A stretch of DNA of 64,000 nucleotides from the NCBI GenBank assembly GCA_012931725.1, contig CM022951.1:11121968-11185967 (forward strand), given 5' to 3'. A program made the translations under genes and the position numbers. Source of the stretch: Litsea cubeba (taxonomy: Eukaryota > Streptophyta > Magnoliopsida > Laurales > Lauraceae). This document shows, one piece after another, positions 22,801-32,406 of the stretch; within the stretch, counting starts at the first letter, position 1; the number at the start of each line of letters is the position of its first letter. The notes beneath the pieces are model-generated. The model made no database searches, was not told the origin of the DNA, and worked only from the letters and a program-made list of their open reading frames with translations.

Positions 22801-23169
22801 TGTAGTAACTTTGACAGAGGATCCATACTCAATTATCACAATGAATAATACATAATTGTTGAAGTCATGGGGTCCACTGGAAGATTCTAGATCTTCTGTA
22901 TGTAAGAGTGGTACTCCAGAATGGAGGCCCAACTCTAGAATGGAGGCCCGACTCTTAAAGATTTGATTCCTCTAAATGTCTTCAAATTTACCTTAATAGG
23001 AGTCGGTCTCACCATAAAATTTAACATATGTTTGGAACCATGACTATTATATATAATTATAGTCAGGTTTTTAATCACGAAAACCACCAAAAATCCAATT
23101 AAAAAGGATATTCAATGAGATTACCAACTCAACTAATTCATACCAAGTTCAATTTTTCTGTTATTTTGC

Positions 23170-23480
23170 ACAAAATCAAAATAACAGAATTTGTGCCGGG
23201 CCTGGATATGAAACTTGGGCCTGTTTAATATTTGTTTAAGACTTAAGGATTAAAAGATAGAAAGCCCAAAGCCCTGCCCGGTCTAACCTTAGTTTGGAGT
23301 TCTTTTAGTTTAATGTAGTTTTTCAAAACAATTGCTAGAAAACCCATAACAAATAAAAAAAAAACTAATTTGGCACGGCTCGATTAACTAAATGGGCAGG
23401 CTTGGGCCTGATAGTTTCATAGTCCAGGCCAGGATATGCCTCAGCCCTGCCCATGAACATCCCTACAATTGATGCGCTTG
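23170..23480. repeat. GGCCTGG-type dispersed repeat, copy 1
   Basis: Similar to 28363-28650: both carry gggcctgg...tatgcctcagcc, aacaattgcta and caacaaat blocks in the same order. It looks like a small non-autonomous element of unknown family lying upstream of copies A and B alike, so it may also be part of the duplicated unit. Confidence 0.45.
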
Positions 23481-23519
23481 AGTAAAGAAATAGGCCCTTA
23501 ACGTGATAAACCCTCTATT

Positions 23520-23950
23520 ATTGAGGGTGACTCCTTTTCGGCAATTCAATAGTCTTAGTTTGTTCTTCGCATGTATTAGATCTTTGTTGTATTAGATCTG
23601 CTATGGGCTCATCATTTGCATTTATGTATTAGATCGAGGCATTGAACTTGCTCAAATGGACATTTTTTACCATAACATTGCAAATTGATTGTTTCTACTT
23701 CATGCATTTTGCCTTTATTACTCATGTTTGGTAACCTACCCTGGATAGCCCAAGAAGTGCAATCTATTTATTACACATAATAGATAATTACTATTAAGTA
23801 TTTTTACCAAAACATTATAAAGAACTCCACCAATTAGTAATTAATGATAAGAATTTGAATTTTTGTCAAAGAATAAAGAACTCCACCAATTAGTAATTAA
23901 TGATAAGAATTTGAATTTTTGTCAAAGAATGATAGCTAAAGAGAGCTGCT
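23520..23950. repeat. Duplicated block SD2, copy 1
   Basis: Matches 42655-43100 and 47613-47830: ggtgactccttttcggc, catgtttggtaacctac, tagcccaagaagtgcaatc. It includes a private 56-bp tandem duplication (23819-23874 and 23875-23930, aaagaactccaccaattagt...), which is single-copy in the other two blocks. Non-coding. Confidence 0.75.
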
Positions 23951-26311
23951 AATGCCACGGCCAATGCTTTTCCTTCTACATCCCTTCTCTTTCCACATTC
24001 CTTTTCTTTCCGAGATTTCTTTCTACACACCCCTTTGTTCTCAAAATACCATTCTCTCCCCCACTCAGTTCACTCCCCTTCTTCCCCCTCTCTCCCTCTC
24101 ACTCTCTCTCTTCCTCTCCTTCTCCTTCTCCTTCTCCCTGCATCTCTTCTTCTCCCTGCCACCGCCCTCCGCCAGCCATCCACTCTCTCTATCCCTCTCT
24201 CTCCCTCCCGCTGAAGGAAGTAGATGCAGCGGAAGCACGGATCTATAAGAGTTGACTGCTACAAACACGATAAGGACGGCGTCGGCTTGAATCAGGCACT
24301 GACGTGGAGATCTGTGACTATCTACAAGAGATCAGTCACGAATTATTCTTCCTCAATAACCTGCAATGGAGTCCTAAAGGTCGTTTTCCAACCTTCTTTG
24401 GATTGAAGTATCATAGATTTGAGCATCTCATCACGTGGAGGTATTCTTCTTGTTGTCCTCCCATTGTTTGTTCTCCACGATTTATGAGGGTTTCTTCATC
24501 TTCTTTACATTTCTCTCCCCCAGTACCTCTCTCAGCCAACCACTCCCGACAGCGATTTACACGGGCAACATCCTCTTCTTCACTTGTGGCTCCTCCTCAC
24601 ACCGGCACGAATGCATCTTCTCCTATTGTTTTCCACGTTTTTTTAAGATTTGATTTTTCATTTGATATTCATTTTTCATTTGTTGATTTGGGTCTAGTTT
24701 TTTCCATTTGTTGATTTGAGCTCTCTCTCTTGGTTGGGTTGTGCAGTGGAAAAGAGTGATTTTGTGGCATTTGTTGATGCTCTCTCTGGTTGGGTTGAGT
24801 TTGGGTAATGCAAGGTCGAATGAGGCAGAGTGAGGTTTGTCATCCTGCATGAAGGCTTGTCATCCTAACTTGAGCGGCAATGATCCTAAGACCACAAACC
24901 TTTGTATGTTGATCAATGAGATCTGTGCGGTGGATTCCTCAACTCGGTAATTGAATATCAATCTTCGTATTGAGTGTCTTCTTAAAATACCGAAAGCCCT
25001 GTTGTTCTGCAGGTGCTAAGTGATCCTGTACAACACATGATTTATGATGAGATTCATGAATATGCATTGACAGCAATTAATCGCTTCTTGAATGACACCA
25101 GTCCAAAAGATCATGTATTTCTTGACAAATTTAGTTGCATAGGTAGAGATACATTGTTTTGCTCCTGCAACAGTTTGATAAAGGTTGAAACTACTGATTA
25201 TATCAAATGAATTTTTTTTTCCAAATTAAGATCAGCGACGCCGTCGTCACCTAACAAAATATGACGCCAAACTTTACAGTTTAAATGGACGACCATTTTA
25301 TAAAACCTAACTGAAGGTAAGAATGAGCGACGACGACATCGCTCCATAGAATATGAAGAAGTTTATGAAAACTAAAGAATGTTGCCTTTTTCTTTAAAAA
25401 GAAGTCTAGTCATCTCCCCCTTAGTACCACACATATCAAGCACAATATGGATTAATCGGGGGCCATGGCTAATTAAGTAAGAATAGGAAATGATTCCTCA
25501 CTCAAAACAGCCTAACTATAAGAAGAAGAGGCCACACATCTCCACAATCGTGATTTAAAACAAATGCTAAAAATTTGTTTTCTTCTTAGAAGATCATGCA
25601 GAATAAAAACCTTTGCCTTTTTCCCCACACAGTTAGTGGCGGTGCCAAGGAGGTGGATTTAAAGACCTTGAAAGGATTTCTCCAAATAATCCGCAAGATG
25701 ACCTTATAAAGATGAATATTAAATTCCGTATTGTTGTGTCCCAATATTAAGGTTTTATCTCAAGATTATATTCTTGAAACAACAATTTTCAGCAGCAGTT
25801 TTCAAGCTTTGAGTTCCTGCAACCCCTATTTAGCCTAGGGAATATTGACATCAAAAGCATTTCACCCACGATAGCTCAGCCAGACCACTAAAAAACATGG
25901 ATTTCAAATGGGAATTTTTTAAGGCTAAAACATCACACTGATTGAACTAATTCTAACCATAGTTTTTTCTAATTAATTGGAGAGTCCCTGTTTCTTATTA
26001 GTCCATTTGTGTTATACATATCTCTTTAATGGAGTTCAACAACCTCTATAAGGGGTATTCAATATTGGGGAAAAAGTTTGGTTCAAAGACGTGTAGGAAA
26101 TTAGAAATTGCAGAGGAAAAAAGGCAGATTCGATGGGTTATATATGGATAACGAGCAGCGCTATATAGGCGATGATATCGACGCTCGTTGAAAAAGGGCT
26201 AAAAAAGAAGAAGAAAATTTTGGCTGGAAGACCAGTTCCGTTTCATAAAAACTATGGGGCCTTTTTTGTGTAGTGGTCATGTAAGATGATTTTTCGGGTA
26301 AATTCCGTACC
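23951..26311. mobile_element. Transposon remnant carrying host gene fragments (Pack-type)
   Basis: The right end (about 26240-26311) is, in reverse complement, GGAATTTACCCGAAAAATC. The start of the + strand copies at 36182 and 48527 is AAATTTACCGAAAAAATC, so these are opposite termini of one family. All copies also share the block cctttggattgaagtatc-like near 24390-24440 and GAGCGAC/GTCGCTC palindromes (25228, 25326; compare 36297, 48619). Between the ends lie two exons of a DJC76-like gene (24846-25142). A long pyrimidine run occupies 24050-24210. The left terminus is missing, probably replaced by block SD2. The superfamily is unresolved; a Mutator-like origin is plausible from the TIR style. 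Confidence 0.6.
24846..25142 (+). pseudogene. DJC76-like DnaJ/ferredoxin gene fragment (two exons)
   Basis: Exon 24846-24929 reads CMKACHPNLSGNDPKTTNLC, the J-domain region that contains the HPD motif (here HPN) in chloroplast DnaJ/ferredoxin proteins of the Arabidopsis DJC76 type. An 83-bp intron (GTGGAT...TTCTGCAG) separates it from exon 25013-25142, VLSDPVQHMIYDEIHEYALT...DHVFLDKFSCIG. That exon ends at a donor (TAG|GTAGAG) exactly where the family has CIGCKNC, the start of the iron-sulfur region. Introns are kept, so capture was at DNA level. The fragment lies inside a transposon remnant and has a shorter sister at 49211-49290. Not functional as a gene. Identification is from memory of the family. 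Confidence 0.72.
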
Positions 26312-27137
26312 ATCTCAAGAAAACAGAAAATGAGAATTTAAAGTACTTTCACTGTTTCTACTTTCTTTTCAATGAGTACAAGCTACTGTGATGTTGCACA
26401 TTTTATAGTGTTTGTTGAAACAGATTCTGCAACAAAATTCTGTACATGTACAGTGCTAGGAGAAACTGTTTTCCAAAATCTACTGAGCTACTTACAGCTA
26501 GTCCTTCTTTCCCTTTTAGTGGATGAGACAGGCTTGGTCAATTTCTAACCCCTTTTGACTGAGACTTCTGTGACTTGTTGAATGAGTTTCGGGTCAGTTT
26601 GTTGTTTGGGTTTTTTCACCTGATTACCCATATGTTCCAAAATTTTCATCCCCTGGCATCATCATCTCTGATTTCGCTGCACCTTGTTCTTCCACATAAA
26701 CAAGTAATTATATCCCTAGAACCCCAAGTTTAATTGATGGCAAAACTGAAGCCAAACTAAGAGCAGGGCCAGAGTTGCTTGTAAAGGCAAATATATTGAA
26801 GGGAAAGGGAGATACATGAGCTGAATTGAATTTCTGAAACAGAGTTACATTCACTGCCTTCTCTAAACATAATTCAGATTAATTGAATCATAAAATCCTG
26901 AAATATAACTCTTCTAAACTCTGAAAGCACATCCAAGATAGTCTGAATTGTTTAAAATCACAAGGAGCATTCATTCCATACTAGAAATATTGGAAGCTAT
27001 TTCTACTCCTTGAATTCTGATCTATGTCTTCAGAAAATGGAAGATACTGCTCAGAGACTCTTAACAGGATAATACTCCTGTCAAAAATTGAACAATTGCA
27101 TTACAAAATGAGTCATACTCACACAGGTAAAAGAAAG
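26312..27137. repeat. Duplicated downstream flank of F-box copy B
   Basis: Diverged match to 188-1515 and 44228-46560 (ttcttttcaatgagtac, ttgactgagacttctg, cctagaaccccaagttta, ttacatactagaaatattgg-like). No gene seen; presumably the 3' UTR and downstream region of the F-box gene. Confidence 0.7.
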
Positions 27138-28187
27138 TTACTTGTTACTACATATGTGAAACCTGCAGAAGAAAGTCCGACCCATGTTTCTCAAGTATAA
27201 AAACGAAGAGACCCCTAACTGCACCCGTAATAACCAATCACCAATCAACAGATTCTTCTGCTTCACACATGATATAGAAGACTCCCTACATCTCCATCCC
27301 TCTGCATCGGCTTCCCATGAGAGGCGAGGATAACTCCAAGGCGGCACCCGAAGCCTCGCTCTGGATGACATAAACAAGATACCAGGAGCAACCACCTCCA
27401 ACCCTCTTAACTTTTTGCCATCAAAAATGATTTCCAAATTCCTGAGCCGTGGGGAGTTGTTGGCACAGATCTTAGGCTGCAACATATCACCAAATCTGCA
27501 ATCTTCAACTTTCAAGTTCTCGAGCAGATCACAAGTGGAGATTAGCATATTGAGTACCTCAATGTCAATCCTGACATCCTCTAAACAGAGGGTCACAAGA
27601 GACTTGAACCCCATGAATTCTCCATAGATATTAAATATTCCTCGTTTGAGAATCAAATGCGATAGCATTTGGCATTCCAATAAAGAAACAGGATAGTGCT
27701 CACCAGGAAGGACAAGGGAAAGTTCTTCAACTTCGTGCATCGCAGCGAAGCGGACCCATCTCTGTGATGCTTCGATTTTATTAGTACTATCGTCATGGTA
27801 GAAGTTTTGAACTGGTTTCTCGATGTTGAAGCTACGGACTTTGGGTGCTCTGTAAAGATGCAGGCATTGATCGATTTGCGTGGGTTTCCAGTATGAGAAA
27901 TCAAGAGAGGAATGCCAAGTCCATAGAGTTCTCCATCTCATTGACAAAACGCTGGTTCTTGCTGCAAGTTTAACGTGCATGAAAGAGAGGATGCGGAGAA
28001 GAATATCATCTGCGAGATTGCTAATGCGATCTTGACATTCTTCATAGACTTCTTCTTCTTCTTTGATCTTGGAGATCTTCCTCTTCTTACTGCTGTAATG
28101 ATACATTGTTTCACCAAATGACAGTGTAGAAGGAATTGAAAGTTGCAAGAGATGGTGGGGTGAGAAAGAAATACGAAGATAGAACAC
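27138..28187 (-). CDS. F-box/LRR protein copy B (intact)
   Basis: This single open frame encodes up to 349 residues. The F-box (DRISNLADDILLRILSFMHV, then SVLSMRWRTLWTW) lies at about residues 53-95 and would bind the Skp1 subunit of an SCF ubiquitin ligase. Leucine-rich repeat-like segments follow (VRSFNIEK, VEELSLVLPG, LSHLILKRG, LVTLCLEDVRI, LENLKVEDC, LRNLEIIF); these usually bind the substrate. No FBD domain is seen. A KKRKIS motif upstream of the F-box may be a nuclear signal. The second Met (28106), just before the conserved HYSSKKRKIS, is the likelier start, because the first 27 residues have no counterpart in copy A. It is the only copy of three without a disabling change. The substrate is unknown. 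Confidence 0.8.
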   Translation of the reverse strand: MFYLRISFSPHHLLQLSIPSTLSFGETMYHYSSKKRKISKIKEEEEVYEECQDRISNLADDILLRILSFMHVKLAARTSVLSMRWRTLWTWHSSLDFSYWKPTQIDQCLHLYRAPKVRSFNIEKPVQNFYHDDSTNKIEASQRWVRFAAMHEVEELSLVLPGEHYPVSLLECQMLSHLILKRGIFNIYGEFMGFKSLVTLCLEDVRIDIEVLNMLISTCDLLENLKVEDCRFGDMLQPKICANNSPRLRNLEIIFDGKKLRGLEVVAPGILFMSSRARLRVPPWSYPRLSWEADAEGWRCRESSISCVKQKNLLIGDWLLRVQLGVSSFLYLRNMGRTFFCRFHICSNK

Positions 28188-28860
28188 AAGGAAAGATGAA
28201 AGTTGTGTTAGAAGTTGAATTACATATGTAACAGAAATTAATAGAAAGATCCTCCGTATCTTCGGTCCTTAGCCGCTTAGGTAACTTATTGCTATACATA
28301 AGATTTTGGGTAGAATGAAGCTTTGATTGGATCGATCATCCCAGCCCTTGATTTTTCAGAGCCAAAGCCCAGCCTGGCCCAACCTTAGTAAGGAGTGCTT
28401 ATAAGTTATAATTTAATGTAATTTGTCCAAACAATTGCTACAAAGCCCAAAACAAATATATATATTAAAAAAAAAGCCCGATTTGGCCCGGCCCAATTTA
28501 CTAAATGGGTGGTCTTGGGCTTGACTTTTTCAACACATGTCAAGCTTGGGCTAGGCCTGGGCTAGTGTTTTCATAGTCAGGGCGGGCCTGGATATGCCTC
28601 AGCCTAACTCCACCCAACCATAAACACCCCTATAGTTGACGCACTCGACGTTCATCTTTGCTTGATCAAATTGATACATACAGTAACTGCTCTTGCAAAT
28701 ATGTATTGGCCCAAATTTCACCATAATTGGAGTGAAAAACCCTCTGTTTGGCCATACAAAATTTATATATGGACATTGGCATATAATCAATAAACACATC
28801 TACAGAATATGGCAACAATCTAAACATCCAATAAGTACAAGTGATAAACTATGAGATCTA
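28188..28860. other. Upstream region of F-box copy B
   Basis: 28188-28360 aligns with the copy A and C upstream regions (promoter/5' UTR candidates; aaagatcctccgtatcttcgg). 28363-28650 is copy 2 of the GGCCTGG-type repeat (see 23170-23480). No protein frame is supported. Confidence 0.6.
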
Positions 28861-29393
28861 CTGGATTAAGGAACAATTTTGGTCCGTTCTAAAAAGGGGT
28901 GTTCCTAATACTTTGGAACGATCCATAATCATTCTAGAATATTTTTATGGAACAGGTATGAACCGTCCCTAAATTTAATGTTTTGGAACGATGTTACACC
29001 CCGTCCCGAATTAATGATGATTAAGCCTAATTAATTGAGAATTATGCTAATTAAGCGTAATTAATTGAATTAATGTTGGTTAATGACCAAAAAGAGATAA
29101 ACAAGTCTCTAATGATTGAATTGAGCATAATGAAGTGAGATTGAATGAAATTGAAACCATTGAATAAAAATTTGATTGAAATGAGTAGAGATAAGGACTT
29201 TTTCGTAAATACGGATTTTCGCGTATTTCGTCAAATACGGTAAAATTGGGTACCATCGCGTATATTTCAATTAATACATTAATTTTCATAACATACACAA
29301 TTGGTTTTGACTTAAGGTTAGTCAAAAGAGCCCTCATTTGACTTAACAAGTAAATGAGTAAATGGAAGGGGACTTAAATGCAAAAAGTGAGCT

Positions 29394-29400
29394 TATATAA
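29394..29400 (+). promoter_or_regulatory. Candidate TATA box of element 2
   Basis: TATATAA, about 400 bp inside the element's 5' end, followed 30-60 bp later by a pyrimidine-rich leader with aaaccctag. It takes the same relative place as the TTAAAAAG box of element 1. Confidence 0.5.
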
Positions 29401-29424
29401 GCTAAGAGATGCCTCATTTGCTCA

Positions 29425-31525
29425 TTTTCCAAACCCTAGGCAACTTTCTCTTCTCCCTTTCTCTATTTCTTCCATTCCTCTTGGTTAAGTGTGATCTTTG
29501 GAGAGCTCAAGTGAATTTGAAGAACTTCATCATCTTCATCTTCTTCCTCACCTCATTCTCCATTATTGGAGCATTTGAAGCTTTGGAAAGAACCCAACCT
29601 TCTTCTTTTGTGCTTCAAGTAAGTAGTTTAGACTCTTTATGGGATTTCCAAGTTCCATTAAATGTGTAGAGGTAGTTGTAAGCATTAATGGCTCATAAAT
29701 ATCCATTCTCTTGTTTTTATGAAATTAGGGTTTGATTAAAAAGGGGGTTTGACCTCAAATCCAAGATTAGAAAGAGGGGTTTTGCTCTAGAAGCTCAAGA
29801 GAGGCAAGTGCATACATTTTCTATGTGATTATGTTATTATCTATGCATTGTCTTGTTTAGAATAAATGGTGTAATTTCACTATTGTTTGGAATGGGATTA
29901 TTGGGAATGAATGATGGATTAGAAATGGGTATTTGAATGAATATGGGTTGGTGAATGAAGGAAGCCAATATACCCTAATTATGTGCATGGATGTGGTGAA
30001 AATGTGGGAAAAATGGAAGAAGAAGAGCAAAAATCGGAGGTTTGGGAACCATTCCCGGACCTGTCCGATCGATCGGCCATCAGGTCCGATCGATCGGACT
30101 GCGTCGTAACTGAGACATGTTTATGTCCGATCGATCGGACCTGTGCGTCGATCGATCGGACTGTCGCTTAACTGGGACGTATTTTCGTCCGATCGATCGG
30201 ACCTTCAGTTGGATTTCGAGATTCGTTCGATCATGGATGTTTCCTATGAACTTAATTACTTCCTAAACTAGTTTTAAAGCTAATCATTATGAGATTAGAG
30301 ACCAATTGAATTAATGATAAATAAAAAAAGGGAGACTTCAAGTAATTGAACCCTAAGCTTAATCACATAACGAATGTTCAATGGATTATAGACTAGACCC
30401 CCATGAGTGATAATTACGGTGACTCTATTGTACACATTAATTAAAAGTGATGCCCATCAAGAATAGCACGTACATTAGATAACCAATGGTTACACTCGAA
30501 TGGTTGGTTGGAATCATGAAAGAAATGAGTGGAGTTCCTAATTATCTGAATTCCCTCATTGGTATGTGTTTGTATTGTACACTAATTGCTTTACTAGACT
30601 TGCATGTCTTGAATTGAATCTAGAAATAGATTAAAGTGATAACTTGTGAGTTGGCACTACATAGCTATTTCATCAAATGATTATTCCTACTGCAGTAGAT
30701 GGATTTGGGGGCGTTCCGGAGCTCCGTGGTGATGCTAGTTGCCCCTGGCCCGGGCACTAGTAAGTCCCACAATATTGAATGACTGTCATTGAAAGATTAT
30801 GACTATACTATTCCTTCCGTTTGGAAGATGAATCCTTCCTTTGAGGGAAGATGGTAAAAGAATGAAATGTAAGGAATGCTATGGTAGTTGCCAAATGGTT
30901 ATGCCCATTAATTGACTAATGACATTATCTATGCAATGAATTGTTAGAATTGATAGAAATACAGTTGAATGAGATTATGTATGCATTAACATGTTATATC
31001 ACAGAATTATGTATGAATTGTTGAACCGTCGTGTTCATTAGTGTTATTGATGGCATTACAGGCCCAGTTGCCCATGCCGACCTTGCAGCGGCCCCAACGC
31101 CAGCGGAGGAGACCGCTCCGGTTCCTCCAGGAGGTTTGATTGAGTGGCATAGACGGGATACTAATTGATACGAGTATCCGAGTGCGTCACGTCATTGAGA
31201 TTCATTTTGGGGTTTTCTTTTGGGAATGTTTAGATTCTTTTGGAAAAAAACTATTTGAGAATTCAATTTTTGGTCACCATGTATTGTATGTGAATATACA
31301 ATGGCTGACAAACCAATTCATGTATAAGAACCTCACTTTTGATTGGGATTATACATTGATAATGGTTGGTGTTAAATATGTATTCCGCAATTTGTATATT
31401 TTCCGCAAATTTGTATGATTATCCCTTGTGGATCTCGTTTTAATTTCGGTTAATTCGGGGTTTACGGGAGTAAGTATGCGATCGCGATCCGGGGGCTTAA
31501 CGGATCTCGGGCCCGGGTCGTGACA
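29425..31525 (+). other. Predicted spliced transcript unit of element 2
   Basis: Candidate exon 1 ends at 29618 (TTCAA|GTAAGT), intron 29619-31061 (1443 bp, with the palindrome array), exon 2 from 31062 after CATTACAG. Exon 2 opens a short frame (ITGPVAHADLAAAPTPAEE...) with a stop near 31159, comparable to element 1 exon 2. A hydrophobic 86-codon frame at 29409-29669 crosses the donor and is not conserved in element 1, so it is probably leader RNA. No function can be assigned. Confidence 0.4.
30064..30205. repeat. Tandem array of paired CGATCG-core palindromes (element 2)
   Basis: Five copies of GTCCGATCGATCGGAC-type palindromes have GATCGATC at 30067, 30088, 30129, 30150 and 30191. Spacings are 21, 41, 21, 41, so the units are 62 bp with two palindromes each. 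A degenerate sixth site (GATTTCGA) is at the expected 30212. Between palindromes the units share gt(c)g(c/t)(c/t)taactg.gac.t. Confidence 0.92.
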
Positions 31526-31770
31526 AACGACTTCAACTCGTTCCAAAATTATATTTTTGGAACGATGCGGAACCGTTCCTAAATTCATTTTTTTGGAACG
31601 ATCTTAACCCGTTCCAAAATTATATTTTTAGAACGATGCTGAATCGTTCCTAAATCATTTTTCTGGCACAATGTTGAACTGTTCCTAAATTATATTGTTG
31701 GAACATGTCTAAACCATTCCAGAATCTGTTCATAAGTAGTATAATAGGACAGTTACAAACCCTTCCTGAT
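31526..31770. repeat. CACTA-like subterminal repeats
   Basis: Alternating GGAACGAT and CCGTTCC(T/A)AAATT motifs recur about every 25-35 bp on both strands. They continue the array at 28870-28991 across element 2. Transposase-binding subterminal repeats of this kind are typical of CACTA elements. Confidence 0.65.
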
Positions 31771-32058
31771 ATTATGAATATTGTTTTTAAAAATAAAAAT
31801 ATTAAACTTAAAAGCTTGTATGAAAAATAACATTCATATGTGTGTATATACACATAATCATGTATATATATATATATATATAAATTGATTTGCATTAATG
31901 AATCAACAAAAGAGCTCCTTTTAAGACATTTATACATTGAGATAAAGGAAAACTAAGATACTTAAAAGACAATGCATTCCATCTACTGTTCTAACAAAAG
32001 CTATAAATGATCATAAGCCATGATAAAAGTTTAATAAGTTGTTTTTTACAAGACATAA

Positions 32059-32406
32059 CTAATCGGTGAACAAAGTAAAGCTCATAGGCCATGCTACAAA
32101 TGACCCATTTCCAATTTCACTTAAATTTGAGTGATAACCATCTGGGTGAAATAATCTGATGTCTCCTTTGCCAACAATATCAACCATAACCTTATATGCA
32201 TTTTTCGGAAAAGGTTTTCCATGAATCTGTTGGGGTTCCTTTTCCTTATAAGCTTTTCCACGCGCTACAACTTCATTATGCCAAGATAATAGTTTGCATG
32301 ATTGCCATCTCATTGAAGATTGATCATTCTCTATTGGATTGGAAACTGCAATTGACCCTGGCATTTTAGGTGGAACCGATATGCTTCCTTGGGATTCTGG
32401 ATCCAT
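32059..32406 (-). pseudogene. CACTA transposon-associated protein fragment
   Basis: A 115-codon frame with PPKMPGSIAVSNP, MRWQSCKLLSWHNEVVARG, GKPFPKNAYKVMVDIV and GSFVAWPMSFTL, a pattern I recognise from the second-frame (plant transposase-24/Ptta) proteins of CACTA elements. It lacks the N-terminal coiled region and is probably one exon or a remnant. It lies near the left end of the element on the minus strand, as expected for a 3'-proximal gene. A neighbouring Asn/Lys/Ser-rich frame (32716-32931) may be another piece. Confidence 0.65.

Larger units (their letters stand above)
28992..31525 (+). mobile_element. TGT...ACA element 2 (2534 bp) nested in CACTA end
   Basis: Ends TGTTACACCCCGTCCCGA (28992) and CGGGCCCGGGTCGTGACA (31525); target duplication AACGA at 28987-28991 and 31526-31530. 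In matching orientation element 1 begins TGTAACACCCCGACCCG and ends CTCGGGCTCGGGGCGTGACA, so both belong to one family, although their interiors have largely diverged. There are no long protein frames. The order is TATA box (29394), pyrimidine-rich leader, donor at 29619, palindrome array (30064-30205), acceptor at 31060-31061, short exon, end. It sits inside the GGAACG subterminal array of the CACTA-like element. Confidence 0.87.

Noticed and set aside
23952..24268. Leu/Ser/Phe-rich frames on both strands
   Set aside because: Low-complexity pyrimidine tract (ctctctccctctc type).
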